A stretch of 64,000 nt of DNA from Oceanobacillus neutriphilus (lineage in GTDB: Bacteria; Bacillota; Bacilli; Bacillales; Amphibacillaceae), in NCBI RefSeq assembly GCF_014645515.1, contig NZ_BMLW01000008.1:62001-126000 (forward strand), written 5' to 3'. The notes beneath the pieces were generated by a model. The model worked only from the letters and a program-made list of their open reading frames with translations, searched no databases and had not been told where the DNA came from. This document shows, one piece after another, positions 16,969 through 27,800 of the stretch; positions within the stretch are counted from its first letter, which is position 1; every line of letters starts with the position of its first letter. The position numbers were made by a program, and so were the translations under genes.

Positions 16969-17433
16969 ATGTCAACATTATTATGGATGATCAGCTTTTT
17001 ATTACACGGCATTTCCATTTTAGCTATCTATTTATTGTTAAAGGACAGACAGAACTCTGATGGAAATAAACAGACGGAAAAGATATTGAAAGAGACACTG
17101 GAAGAAATTCAGAGGGAAAACAGGACATTGCAAAATCTCTTAACAGAGGGGAAGCATACAGATAAAAAACCATTTAATAATAAAGAAATAAAACCGGAAT
17201 CTTTAAAGCCGCAAATAGAAAATAAAGAAAATGATGCACAAACAGAGATGGAATGGCCTAATATCGAGATACCTCAATCTTCTGCTTATCAGGATGAAGT
17301 GGAGACCTCCTTAGAGGCAAAAGTACTGCAGCTTCATACAAATGGTGAGACGATAGATGATATTGCTAAAAAATTAAACTGTGGAAAAACAGAAGCTGAA
17401 ATAATAATCAAAATGTATCAAAAAAAGTTATAG
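16969..17433 (+). CDS. swrB: Swarming motility protein SwrB
   Basis: Last gene of the fla/che operon, 154 residues. One N-terminal membrane helix (about residues 3-23) is followed by a charged coiled-coil-like stretch (KQTEKILKETLEEIQREN) and a C-terminal DUF6115-like segment (KVLQLHTNGETIDDIAKKL, about residues 117-154) resembling a helix-turn-helix. In B. subtilis SwrB promotes basal-body maturation and activates flagellar type III export through FliP. Sequence similarity in this family is low; position and architecture support the call. Confidence 0.85.
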   Translation: MSTLLWMISFLLHGISILAIYLLLKDRQNSDGNKQTEKILKETLEEIQRENRTLQNLLTEGKHTDKKPFNNKEIKPESLKPQIENKENDAQTEMEWPNIEIPQSSAYQDEVETSLEAKVLQLHTNGETIDDIAKKLNCGKTEAEIIIKMYQKKL

Positions 17434-17435
17434 AA

Positions 17436-17506
17436 ATGTATGTTCAAAAAGTTGCTAAATTAGAAGCAAGAAGATCAAGGCAACGCGTTTTTTTGAACAA
17501 CCTATA
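17436..17506. repeat. Short GTTCAAAAAG inverted-end repeat between swrB and rpsB
   Basis: GTTCAAAAAG at 17442-17451 is inverted at about 17489-17498 (TTTTTTTGAAC), enclosing some 37 bases. The left context TGTATGTTCAAAAAGT and right context TTTTTTGAACAACCTATA recur at 58661-58752. The T-run on the right arm could also make it serve as a weak terminator for the fla/che operon. Confidence 0.6.
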
Positions 17507-17514
17507 GAAATTAC

Positions 17515-17543
17515 TTGCTTACACAGGAAGGTTATGGTATAGT
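17515..17543 (+). promoter_or_regulatory. SigA-type promoter for rpsB
   Basis: TTGCTT (17515-17520), a 17-base spacer and TATAGT (17538-17543) form a good vegetative promoter about 140 bases before rpsB. Transcription from here would include the structured leader at 17594-17653. Confidence 0.75.
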
Positions 17544-17593
17544 AACTTTTGGTGTAAATAGTCTATCTATAACTAGTTAGATAAAAATCACAC

Positions 17594-17653
17594 GCATTTT
17601 GATTTATAAGATTGGTGCTGAAATTACAGTATTCTTATAAAGAAGATAAATGC
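17594..17653 (+). ncRNA. Structured rpsB mRNA leader
   Basis: A 60-base stem-loop lies in the 5' untranslated region: GCATTT (17594-17599) pairs with AAATGC (17648-17653), and TTTATAAGA (17603-17611) pairs perfectly with TCTTATAAA (17633-17641). It ends just before GCGGAGG (17652-17658) and is followed by a second, better-placed site TAGGAGG (17670-17676). Position and shape fit an autoregulatory leader for S2, but this is inferred; I do not know of a characterised S2 leader of this form. Confidence 0.55.
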
Positions 17654-17685
17654 GGAGGAATAAAACCAATTAGGAGGAATTTATT

Positions 17686-18444
17686 ATGGCAGCAATTTCT
17701 ATGAAACAATTGCTAGAAGCTGGTGTACACTTTGGTCACCAAACTCGTCGTTGGAATCCAAAAATGAAAAAATACATTTTTACGGAGCGTAACGGCATCT
17801 ATATCATCGACTTACAAAAAACAGTTAAAAAAGTGGATGAAGCATACAACTACGTTAAGGAAATCGCATCAAACGGCGGTACTATTCTTTTCGTCGGTAC
17901 AAAAAAACAAGCTCAGGATTCAGTACGTGATGAAGCAATCCGTTCTGGAATGTTCTTTGTAAACCAACGCTGGTTAGGTGGAACATTAACTAACTTCCAA
18001 ACAATCCGCAAACGTATTAACCGTTTGAAAGATATTGAAAAAATGGAAGAAGACGGTACTTTCGAAGTACTTCCTAAAAAAGAAGTAGTAAACTTATTAA
18101 AAGAAAAAGATCGTCTTGTAAAATTCCTAGGCGGAATTAAAGAAATGAAAAAACTTCCTGATGCTTTATTTGTAATTGATCCTCGTAAAGAGCGTATTGC
18201 AATTGCAGAAGCACATAAACTACACATTCCAATCATCGGAATCGTTGATACAAACTGTGATCCGGATGAAATCGATTATGTTATCCCTGCAAACGATGAT
18301 GCAATCCGTGCAGTGAAACTTCTTACTTCAAAAATGGCAGATGCTATTCTGGAAGTAAAACAAGGTGAAGAAACAGAAGAACCTGTTTCTGAACAAGACC
18401 AATTAGAAGCAGAAGTTGCTGAAGAAGCTGCTTCCAAAGAGTAA
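17686..18444 (+). CDS. rpsB: 30S ribosomal protein S2
   Basis: Late-assembling small-subunit protein. Signature sequences [22 protein letters not shown] at the N-terminus, [12 protein letters not shown] and [23 protein letters not shown] are unmistakable. The C-terminal 20 residues are an acidic, variable tail. Length 252 residues is typical. The gene has its own promoter, structured leader and strong terminator, so it seems to be a unit partly separate from tsf. Confidence 0.99.
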   Translation: MAAISMKQLLEAGVHFGHQTRRWNPKMKKYIFTERNGIYIIDLQKTVKKVDEAYNYVKEIASNGGTILFVGTKKQAQDSVRDEAIRSGMFFVNQRWLGGTLTNFQTIRKRINRLKDIEKMEEDGTFEVLPKKEVVNLLKEKDRLVKFLGGIKEMKKLPDALFVIDPRKERIAIAEAHKLHIPIIGIVDTNCDPDEIDYVIPANDDAIRAVKLLTSKMADAILEVKQGEETEEPVSEQDQLEAEVAEEAASKE

Positions 18445-18455
18445 TCTTTTAAAAG

Positions 18456-18498
18456 GTGAGGGTGATAAGAGGATAGAAGCCTTTTATCACCCTTTTTT
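18456..18498 (+). terminator. Intrinsic terminator of rpsB
   Basis: AGGGTGATAA (18459-18468) pairs with TTATCACCCT (18484-18493), followed by a run of T. It separates rpsB from the repeat element and tsf. Confidence 0.85.
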
Positions 18499-18512
18499 CA
18501 AAGAGTAAGAAT

Positions 18513-18923
18513 AAAATGTTGAGGATAGCCGCTCCAGCGGTTTTCATGGGGTGAGTAATCGCAACCCCAGAAATACACTACGCTTTCCGTGGGCTTGAGC
18601 TCAGCCTCCTCGAAAAAAAAGAAGAGCACTTTTTTCCTGCGGGGTCTTCCCACTGCGCATTCCCACAGGAGTCTCCGTGTATTTCTTCCGCTAGAATCAG
18701 CTTCATTTCTTTAAAAAAAGCAAATGAAACATATCTCTTCAAAGATGGGAGCGGAGGGAAGTCGACTCCTGCGGGAAAAGCAACAGGTGAAGACCCCGCA
18801 GAAAGTGTACTTCTTTTGAGGAGGCTGAGGCGTTGCCCGCGGAAAGCGACTTCCCGCAGCGGACATCTCCTTGGCAAGAACACCAGTATTTTAAAGACCA
18901 AGCGATTTTCTTGACTTTTCTTA
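18513..18923. repeat. Palindromic intergenic repeat, family A copy 1 (rpsB-tsf)
   Basis: A 411-bp G+C-richer block that is closely similar along its whole length to 35530-36074. It is largely self-complementary: a left half containing CGCTTTCCGTGGGC, CAGCCTCCTC and CCTGCGGGGTCTTC is mirrored by a right half containing ACTCCTGCGGG, GAAGACCCCGCAG, GAGGAGGCTGAGG and CCGCGGAAAGCG. No coding sequence is seen. It starts 14 bases after the rpsB terminator and ends about 50 bases before the tsf start. Confidence 0.85.
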
Positions 18924-18971
18924 AGAAAGAAATTCAACTTGTATTATTGAATATTTTAAGGAGGAATTAAC

Positions 18972-19856
18972 ATGGCAGTTACTGCTCAAATGGTTAAAGA
19001 ATTACGTGAAAAAACAGGTGCTGGAATGATGGATTGTAAAAAAGCACTAACAGAAACGAACGGAGATATGGAACAGGCAATTGATTTTCTTCGTGAAAAA
19101 GGGATGGCAAAAGCTGCTAAAAAAGCAGACCGTGTTGCAGCTGAAGGCTTAACTCATATTGAAGTTGATGGAAACAGAGCAGCAATTATTGAAGTAAACT
19201 GTGAAACAGACTTTGTTACAAAAAACGATCAATTCAAGCAATTACTTGCTGATCTTGGAAAGCATATTGTGAAAAATAACCCTGCATCTGTTGAAGAAGC
19301 TTTACAGCAAAATCTTTTAGACGGTTCTGAAACAGTTGAAAATGCAATTACTAGTGTCGTTTCTAAAATCGGAGAAAAAATCTCTCTTCGCCGTTTCACA
19401 GTACTAGAAAAAACAGATAATGATGCTTTTGGTGCTTATCTTCACATGGGAGGACGTATCGGCGTACTTTCTTTATTAGAAGGCACTACGGATGAAGCTG
19501 TAGCTAAAGACATTTCTATGCACGTAGCAGCTATCAATCCTCGCTATGTATCCCGTGATGAAGTTGCAGAGGAAGAAGTAAATCGTGAGCGTGAAGTGCT
19601 TAAAACACAAGCATTAAACGAAGGTAAACCAGAAAAAATCGTTGAAAAAATGGTTGAAGGCCGTCTAGGTAAATTCTTTGAAGAGATTGTTCTTTTAGAA
19701 CAAAGCTTTGTAAAAGATCCAGACCAAAAAGTGAAAAAATATGTTGCAGATAAAGGCGCTTCTGTAAAAGCTTTCGTTCGCTATGAAGTAGGCGAAGGAA
19801 TGGAAAAACGCGAAGATAACTTTGCGGAAGAAGTAATGAGCCAAATTAAAAAATAA
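18972..19856 (+). CDS. tsf: Translation elongation factor Ts
   Basis: Nucleotide-exchange factor for EF-Tu. The N-terminal UBA-like domain ([19 protein letters not shown]) and the EF-Ts signature [13 protein letters not shown] are clear, followed by the two core subdomains ending in [21 protein letters not shown]. Length 294 residues is normal for Bacillus. A strong AAGGAGG site precedes the ATG. The intergenic repeat and the rpsB terminator upstream suggest either read-through or a promoter near 18905-18960; I could not identify a convincing one. Confidence 0.99.
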   Translation: MAVTAQMVKELREKTGAGMMDCKKALTETNGDMEQAIDFLREKGMAKAAKKADRVAAEGLTHIEVDGNRAAIIEVNCETDFVTKNDQFKQLLADLGKHIVKNNPASVEEALQQNLLDGSETVENAITSVVSKIGEKISLRRFTVLEKTDNDAFGAYLHMGGRIGVLSLLEGTTDEAVAKDISMHVAAINPRYVSRDEVAEEEVNREREVLKTQALNEGKPEKIVEKMVEGRLGKFFEEIVLLEQSFVKDPDQKVKKYVADKGASVKAFVRYEVGEGMEKREDNFAEEVMSQIKK

Positions 19857-19865
19857 GTTGCAAAT

Positions 19866-20664
<799 letters not shown>

Positions 20665-20666
20665 GA

Positions 20667-21224
20667 ATGTCAGAATCAGTGATGAAAGATATGAAAGAAA
20701 AAATGACTCAGGCAGTCCAGGCTTTTTCAAAAAATTTAGCCTCTGTTCGTGCTGGACGTGCAAATCCCAGTCTTTTAGACAATGTTTATGTTGATTATTA
20801 TGGTGCTTCTACACCACTTAACCAATTGGCTCAAGTTGGTGCTCCGGAAGCTAGGCTATTAACAGTTACACCATATGATAAGTCTGCAATTGGCGATATT
20901 GATAAGGCAATACAAAAAGCAGACTTGGGACTTTCTCCATCTAATGATGGAAATATCATTCGCCTCAACATTCCTGCACTTACACAGGAAAGAAGAAAAG
21001 ACTTAGTGAAAGTTGTTGGAAAGTATGCTGAGGAATCTCGTGTACAAATTAGAAATCTTCGCCGTCAAGCAAATGATCAGCTAAAGAAAGCTGAAAAAAA
21101 TGGCGATATGACGGAAGATGATTTAAGAGCATTTCAAGATGATGTTCAGGAAACTACAGATACTTTTATCAAACAAATTGAAGATTTAGCAAGTACAAAA
21201 GAAAATGAAATTATGGAAGTATAA
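20667..21224 (+). CDS. frr: Ribosome recycling factor
   Basis: Splits post-termination ribosomes together with EF-G. The 185-residue length and conserved stretches [42 protein letters not shown] and [13 protein letters not shown] identify it. Two bases separate it from pyrH. An A+T-rich gap of 323 bases with hairpins follows before uppS. Confidence 0.99.
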   Translation: MSESVMKDMKEKMTQAVQAFSKNLASVRAGRANPSLLDNVYVDYYGASTPLNQLAQVGAPEARLLTVTPYDKSAIGDIDKAIQKADLGLSPSNDGNIIRLNIPALTQERRKDLVKVVGKYAEESRVQIRNLRRQANDQLKKAEKNGDMTEDDLRAFQDDVQETTDTFIKQIEDLASTKENEIMEV

Positions 21225-21547
21225 TAGAAGAAATACTTTATTTCTATTAACCTTCATCGTATAAATCCTGGCAAAAATTTTTTGTTTAAAGGTGACAGTT
21301 TTCTGCTAACGTAGTAAGATGCCATTAAGCCCTCTTATTAAAGGGGGTTTTTGTATTAATACCACTGGCAATCATGTTCGTCTAATACATGTTAAACTGG
21401 ATACAGTCATAATATTTATTGGCATGGTCATGCCTTTCATCCCTTATTCTTTTAAAAGAAGTTCAAATTTGATTTGGTTTCTTTTTGAATACGTACTTTA
21501 GAAATAAGAAAAGGGTTATGAACAAACAACCATTCGGGGGACGGAAA
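21225..21547 (+). other. Gap between frr and uppS with hairpins
   Basis: A hairpin joins TAATAGAA (21222-21229) and TTTCTATTA (about 21240-21249). A second one near 21329-21356 (AGCCCTCTTATTAAAGGGGGTTTTT) resembles a weak intrinsic terminator. An open frame at 21319-21501 has no recognisable features and is not called. uppS translation begins at 21548. Confidence 0.5.
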
Positions 21548-22306
21548 ATGTCTATTAAAATTCCTTTTTTATCAAAACAACCAAAAGAATCTGATTCACT
21601 TTCTGAAGAAAATGCTCCTAATCATGTTGCTATCATCATGGATGGGAACGGCAGATGGGCGCAAAAACGGGGATTACCCAGGTTTGCTGGTCATAAAGAA
21701 GGTGTATCTACGGTAAATAAAATCGTTAAAACTGCAGTGAGAGCAAATGTGAAGGTTTTAACGCTTTATACTTTTTCAACAGAAAACTGGAAACGACCAA
21801 AACAAGAAGTGGAATATATTTTAAAACTCCCAAAAGAATTTTTGCATGTATATTTACCAAGCTTGATGGAAAATAATGTTCGTATCCAGACGATAGGCGA
21901 TTTTCAGTCGTTACCTGGATATACGCAGGAAGCGGTAAACTATGCGATGGAAAAAACGAAGAATAATGATGGGTTAATTTTAAACTTCGCAATTAATTAC
22001 GGCAGCCGTCATGAAATTTTAAAAGCAGTCAAGCAAATTGCAACAGAATTGAAAGAAGAAAACATAGATATTGACAGCTTAGATGAAGAAGCATTTTCAA
22101 AGCACCTATATACAAATGGTGTTTCAGATCCGGATCTGTTAATCCGGACTGGCGGAGAATATCGATTAAGTAATTTTATGCTTTGGCAGCTTGCATATAC
22201 AGAATTCTGGTTTACAGATAAGCTCTGGCCGGAGTTTACAGAAGAAACATTCCATGAAGCATTACTTGCATATCAGCAGCGCAAAAGACGATATGGAGGT
22301 ATATAA
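21548..22306 (+). CDS. uppS: Undecaprenyl diphosphate synthase (cis-prenyltransferase)
   Basis: Condenses farnesyl diphosphate with isopentenyl diphosphate to the C55 carrier lipid of cell-wall synthesis. The catalytic Asp32 lies in IIMDGNGRWAQKRG; FSTENWKRP and the C-terminal DLLIRTGGEYRLSNFMLWQ and YTEFWFTDKLWPEF are signature regions. ATG 21548 follows GGGGGACGG and gives 252 residues (260 in B. subtilis); an upstream in-frame start would add a non-conserved N-terminus. cdsA follows after 15 bases. Confidence 0.98.
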   Translation: MSIKIPFLSKQPKESDSLSEENAPNHVAIIMDGNGRWAQKRGLPRFAGHKEGVSTVNKIVKTAVRANVKVLTLYTFSTENWKRPKQEVEYILKLPKEFLHVYLPSLMENNVRIQTIGDFQSLPGYTQEAVNYAMEKTKNNDGLILNFAINYGSRHEILKAVKQIATELKEENIDIDSLDEEAFSKHLYTNGVSDPDLLIRTGGEYRLSNFMLWQLAYTEFWFTDKLWPEFTEETFHEALLAYQQRKRRYGGI

Positions 22307-22321
22307 GGTGTTGATAATTTA

Positions 22322-23110
22322 ATGAAGCAGCGAACAATAACAGCTATAGTGGCTCTACTTATATTTGTACCAATCATTATTATTGGCGGATTGCCGTTTA
22401 CTATTTTTGTCTATCTTTTAGCCACAATCGGATTATTTGAATTAATACGGATGCGTCATCCAGAGAAGAATTTCTTTCCATATGTTTTATCAGCTATATT
22501 AACATGGGTCATTTTATTACCTAATGAATTTTTAACTGATATAGAGTGGTTCACGAAGTATGAATTGATCTCTGTTATTATTTTTGTTTTATTAGCATAT
22601 ACAGTGCTTGTGAAAAATGAGTTTACCTTTGATCAGGTCGGATTTGTCATTCTTGCAGCTTTTTATGTTGGCTTAGGTTTCTTTTATTTATTACAGACCA
22701 GAGATGGAGAGAATGCACTAAGAAATATATTATTTGCATTCTGTATCATTTGGGCAACGGACACAGGCGCCTACTTATTCGGCCGCAAACTTGGAAAACA
22801 TAAATTATGGCCTACAATCAGCCCAAAGAAAACTGTTGAGGGTGCTGTAGGAGGCATTTTTGTAGCAGTCATCGTTGCTGTGATTTTTCATCTGATAGAG
22901 CCGTTTGATCAGTCGTGGCTGACGCTTATTATTGTGACCATTATAGCTTCAAGCTTTGGGCAAATTGGTGATTTGGTTGAATCTGCCTTTAAACGCGTTT
23001 ATAACGTGAAGGATTCAGGAAAAATTCTGCCCGGGCATGGTGGTATTCTAGATCGATTTGACAGCATGCTTTTTGTTTTTCCATTACTACATTTTATTCA
23101 CTTTTTTTAA
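22322..23110 (+). CDS. cdsA: Phosphatidate cytidylyltransferase
   Basis: Makes CDP-diacylglycerol from phosphatidate and CTP, feeding phosphatidylglycerol synthesis (pgsA at 60570). It is a polytopic membrane protein of 262 residues with the family signature near the C-terminus: SAFKRVYNVKDSG, then PGHGGILDRFDS. The next gene in most Bacilli, dxr, is not here. Confidence 0.97.
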   Translation: MKQRTITAIVALLIFVPIIIIGGLPFTIFVYLLATIGLFELIRMRHPEKNFFPYVLSAILTWVILLPNEFLTDIEWFTKYELISVIIFVLLAYTVLVKNEFTFDQVGFVILAAFYVGLGFFYLLQTRDGENALRNILFAFCIIWATDTGAYLFGRKLGKHKLWPTISPKKTVEGAVGGIFVAVIVAVIFHLIEPFDQSWLTLIIVTIIASSFGQIGDLVESAFKRVYNVKDSGKILPGHGGILDRFDSMLFVFPLLHFIHFF

Positions 23111-23385
23111 CTTATTAAAGCGAATATTGTAGAATCGGTAAAGTAAACCGACTTACCCGAATATACTAGGTGAAGAGCTTTCTTTTCTTAATACATAACA
23201 ACCTTATATTTTAAAATTATGGGACAAGTAAGTATTCATATTCTGTTCCCGTCTTAAAAAATAAACGCATAGTCTTTTGGTAAAAGCTCTATGCTATAAA
23301 GAAGTAAATTATTGTTATGTAATATTATTGCAGAGAATCAAGTTTTAATAACCTCTTTCTACCTTTACAAAAGGAAGGTGCTGTC
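23111..23385 (+). other. cdsA-rseP gap, site where dxr would normally lie
   Basis: This 275-base A+T-rich gap holds two imperfect hairpins (GGGACA...TGTTCCC near 23221-23253, and GCATAG...CTATGC near 23267-23295) and no reading frame resembling Dxr. It is far too short to hold dxr (about 1.15 kb). I see no decayed remnant. Confidence 0.6.
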
Positions 23386-24660
23386 ATGACAACTGTTATT
23401 GCATTTATATTAATGTTTGGTGTACTCGTTTCTATCCATGAGTGGGGACATCTGATTTTTGCAAAACGGGCAGGGATGCTTGTTCGTGAATTTGCAATCG
23501 GGTTCGGTCCAAAGATATTATCATTCACCAAAAACGAGACTCTTTACACAATCAGATTAATCCCGGCAGGTGGCTATGTCCGTGTTGCCGGAGATGATCC
23601 GGAAATTGTTGAATTAAAACCAGGACATCATATTGGGTTGGAATTTAACAAGGATGGAAAAGTAGAAAAAATTATTGTGAATAACAAATCAAAACATCCT
23701 AACGCCCGGACGATTGAAGTGGAGAATGTTGATCTTGATCATAAACTGATTATTGAGGGCTATGAGCAGGACGACGAAGATACGAAGCTTCATTTTGATG
23801 TAGACCGTAAAGCAATGTTTGTCGTTGACGAAAGGGAGACACAGATTGCTCCTTTCGATAGACAATTTGCATCCAAAACGGTTGGGCAGCGTGCTATGCA
23901 GCTTTTCGCCGGACCAATGATGAATTTTATACTCGCAATTTTTATCTTTCTGCTGATAGGACTTATTCAGGGAATTCCAGTAGAGCAGGCACAAATGGGT
24001 GAAATTCAGCCGGGAAGCCCAGCGGAGGAAGCGGGGCTGCAGGAAAATGATGTTATTACACAAATAGGAGATCAATCCATTTCAACTTGGGAACAGTTTA
24101 CAGATATTGTACGAGCAAATCCTGAGCAGGAGTTAGGTTTAGTTATCTCCAGAGATGATGTGAAACAAGAATTAACTGTAGTACCTGCTGAGGTTGAAGG
24201 CGTCAATGAAAAAGGTGACCCGATTCAAATCGGACAGATTGGTGTACTTCCTGCATTTGATAAAAATATCCTTGGAACGTTAAAGTTTGGATTTGAAAGA
24301 ACATATGAAACATCGAAACTTATCATTACTAATTTAGTCATGTTAGTAACAGGTCAGCTTTCTATTGATGTCTTATCTGGACCGGTAGGAATTTATGATG
24401 CAACCGATCAGGTTGTGCAATCCGGTTTTTCGAACTTTTTAATGTGGACGGCTATGCTAAGCATTAATTTAGGGATTATTAATTTAGTTCCTCTTCCGGC
24501 TTTAGATGGCGGCAGATTAATGTTTGTTTTAATTGAAGCAGTCAGAGGAAAACCGATAGCTCCGGAAAAAGAAGGGGTCTTCCATTTTGTCGGGTTTGCA
24601 TTGTTGATGCTATTAATGATTGTTGTCACATGGAATGACATTCAGCGTCTATTCCTGTAA
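23386..24660 (+). CDS. rseP: Site-2 intramembrane metalloprotease RseP/RasP
   Basis: Cleaves anti-sigma factors and signal-peptide remnants within the membrane. Zinc motif HEWGH at residues 18-22 lies in the first membrane helix; a PDZ domain spans about residues 195-280 (GSPAEEAGLQENDVI); the second metal-ligand region is LPALDGGRL near residue 373. Length 424 residues is normal. In B. subtilis the RasP gene lies between dxr and proS; both neighbours are missing here. Confidence 0.96.
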   Translation: MTTVIAFILMFGVLVSIHEWGHLIFAKRAGMLVREFAIGFGPKILSFTKNETLYTIRLIPAGGYVRVAGDDPEIVELKPGHHIGLEFNKDGKVEKIIVNNKSKHPNARTIEVENVDLDHKLIIEGYEQDDEDTKLHFDVDRKAMFVVDERETQIAPFDRQFASKTVGQRAMQLFAGPMMNFILAIFIFLLIGLIQGIPVEQAQMGEIQPGSPAEEAGLQENDVITQIGDQSISTWEQFTDIVRANPEQELGLVISRDDVKQELTVVPAEVEGVNEKGDPIQIGQIGVLPAFDKNILGTLKFGFERTYETSKLIITNLVMLVTGQLSIDVLSGPVGIYDATDQVVQSGFSNFLMWTAMLSINLGIINLVPLPALDGGRLMFVLIEAVRGKPIAPEKEGVFHFVGFALLMLLMIVVTWNDIQRLFL

Positions 24661-24686
24661 AATAAAATAGTAAATCTAAATAAGTT

Positions 24687-24716
24687 ACCCTTGTCGATTT
24701 ATAGACAAGGGTTTCC
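24687..24716 (+). terminator. Intrinsic terminator after rseP
   Basis: ACCCTTGTC (24687-24695) pairs perfectly with GACAAGGGT (24704-24712), followed by TTCCTGTTT. It ends the rseP unit before polC. Confidence 0.8.
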
Positions 24717-24877
24717 TGTTTGTATATGAGCAGATTATTGAACGATTTGATTTTATCAAATCATTTCTTTGTATTAACAGGTATGAATTAATATAATAAA
24801 TATAGCGAGTTTTAAACTTATAGGAGAATTTTTCTTCCTGTGTAGTCACAAATCCACCTACAATTGGAGGGACATAG

Positions 24878-27800
24878 ATGAGTATTTCCAAGCAAGAAAA
24901 AATGAAATTATTACTGGACCAAATTCAGCTGTCTGAAACCACGGTTCAAACGTATTTTTCCTCAAGCTATTTAGAAAAAGTAGAGGTTTATAAGCAAGAG
25001 AAAAAATGGCATTTCTATATATATATTGAGGACGTTCTTCCTTTTGATGAATATCTTTATCTGTATCAGTCTTTGCAAAAAAGCTTCTCCTCGATTGCTG
25101 AGAAGGTAGAGCTGACGCTACATACGGATAATAAACAATGCAGCGAGAAAGATATTGGTGTTTACTGGAAGCACTTTTTAGCAACAACAACATTTTCTCC
25201 TGCCCATCAGGAAATGATTATGCAGCAAACTCCAAGAATTATAGATAATAAAATTATGTTAACTTCCAGAAATGAGACAGAATCGAATATTTTGAAAAAA
25301 AGGTTGGAACCGGCTTTCAGTCAATTTTGTTATCGTATTGGTTCCAAGCCTTATTCTATTGATTTAGAAGTAAAAGCGAACCAGGAAGAAATGCAGGTAT
25401 TCCAGGAAAATAAAGCGAAAGAAGATCAGGCGCTTGTTCAAAAAACCGTTCAGGAAAAAGAAAAACGGGATAAAGAAAAAGATGTACCAGTAAGCCAGCC
25501 GTTGGCAATCGGCTATAAAATCCAGGATGAGCCGGTAGAAATGAATCAAATTCTGGAAGAGGAAAGACGTATTACCGTGCAGGGATATGTGTTTGATTCA
25601 GAGATTAGAGAGCTGAGATCAGGCCGCAGTCTCTTAATTATTAAAGCAACAGACTATACAGATTCTCTGCAAATTAAGATGTTCTCCAAGGGTGATGAGG
25701 ATGTCAGCAAGTTTCAATCTGTTAAGAAAGGTATGTGGGTAAAAGCCCGCGGCAGTATCCAGACCGATATGTATACTAATGAGCTGGCGATGATGGCAAA
25801 GGATATCCACGAGGTTCAAGTGAGAGAAAAGCAGGACGAGGCACCTGAAGATGAAAAAAGAGTAGAGCTGCACGCTCATAGTACAATGAGCCAAATGGAT
25901 GCAGTTGTTTCCCCGGATGCTTTGGTTGAACAAGCCGGTAAATGGGGACACCAGGCAGTTGCTATTACTGATCATGCCGGTGTACAAGGTTTCCCGGACG
26001 CGTATTATGCTGGAAAAAAATATGGAGTGAAGGTTTTATACGGGGTGGAAGCAAACCTTGTCGATGACGGTGTTCCAATTGCCTATAATGAAAGTGACCG
26101 TGTGTTAAAAGATGCAAACTATATCGTATTTGACGTGGAAACAACAGGTCTTTCTGCTGTGTACGATACGATTATTGAATTAGCTGCCGTAAAAGTACAC
26201 GATGGTGAAATTATTGACCGATTCGAGTCATTTGCTAACCCGCATCATCCACTTTCGGAAACTACAACGAATTTAACTGGTATTACGGATGATATGGTCA
26301 AGGATGCACCAGAGGTCGGTGATGTGCTGAAAGATTTTCATGCCTGGATGGGGGAAGATATTTTAGTTGCACATAATGCAAGCTTCGATATGGGTTTTTT
26401 AAATCAGGGATTCAAACGGATCGACTATGAAAAAGCAGCCAACCCGGTAATAGATACTTTGGAGCTGGCAAGATTCCTGCTTCCAGAACTGAGAAATCAT
26501 CGATTAAATACATTGTGTAAGCATATGGATATTGAATTGACACAGCATCACCGTGCTATTTATGATGCAGAAGCTACCGGGTATTTATTATGGAAGCTTG
26601 TTCAACGGTTAATTGAAAAAGAAATAACCAATCATCAGGACTTAAATAATCATATGGGAGAGAATAATGCCTATCAGCGCTCCAGACCTTTTCATTGTAC
26701 GATTTTAGCGCAGACGCAGGAAGGCTTAAAAAATCTTTATAAGATAGTTTCGCATGCTCATATTGACTATTTCTACCGCGAGCCGAGACTACCGAGATCT
26801 GTCCTGAAAAAATATCGTAAAGGACTATTAATCGGTACTGCCTGTGATAGAGGAGAAGTCTTTGAAACCATGATGCAAAAATCTGAGGAAGAAGCAGAGC
26901 AGGTCGCTGAATTTTATGATTATATTGAAGTACAGCCGCCGAGTAACTATGTGCATTTAATAGATAAGGATTTAGTACAAAATGAAGCGCAGGTAGTAGA
27001 TATATTGCGGAAGCTTGTGAATCTTGGCGAGCGGATGGGCAAATTAGTAACAGCAACCGGGAATGTCCATTATTTGCAGGATATTGATAAGCAGTATCGA
27101 CAGATTTTAATTGCTGCGCAGGCTGGTAATCCGTTAAACAGACAAACGCTGCCTGATACACCGTTCCGGACTACGGGCGAAATGCTTGGGGCTTTCTCCT
27201 TTTTGGGAAAAGAGAAAGCAAAAGAAATTGTTGTTCAAAATACACAGCAGCTGGCTAATGAGATAGAGGATATTTCGCCGATTCAGGATGGCTTGTTTAC
27301 ACCAAACATTGATGGTGCAGAACAAGAGATGCGTGATTTGTGCTACAGTATGGCAAAAAGAGTTTACGGAGAGCCAATACCGGAAATTGTTACCAGCCGG
27401 TTAGAAAAAGAACTTGAAAGTATTATCGGCAACGGATTCGCCGTTATTTATTTAATTTCTCATAAGCTTGTTAAAAAGTCTTTGGATGATGGCTATCTGG
27501 TAGGCTCACGGGGGTCTGTCGGTTCATCCTTTGTTGCAACTATGACAGAAATTACAGAAGTTAATCCGCTGCCTCCACATTATGTTTGTCCAGGCTGTAA
27601 ACACTCTGAATTCTTTACAGATGGTTCTGTAGCAAGCGGTTATGATTTGGAGGATAAAAATTGTCCGGAATGTGGAGAAGCATTGAAAAAAGACGGACAG
27701 GATATTCCTTTTGAAACATTCTTAGGCTTTAAAGGAGATAAAGTACCTGATATTGACTTGAACTTCTCAGGAGATTATCAGCCTCGGGCCCACAACTATA

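Noticed and set aside
23111..23385. Degraded dxr pseudogene
   Set aside because: The gap is short and none of the translated frames resembles Dxr, so absence rather than decay is what can be seen.
26574..27161. 195-codon frame on the minus strand within polC
   Set aside because: It is antisense to the intact polC exonuclease/PHP region; composition is that of a shadow frame and there is no start site.
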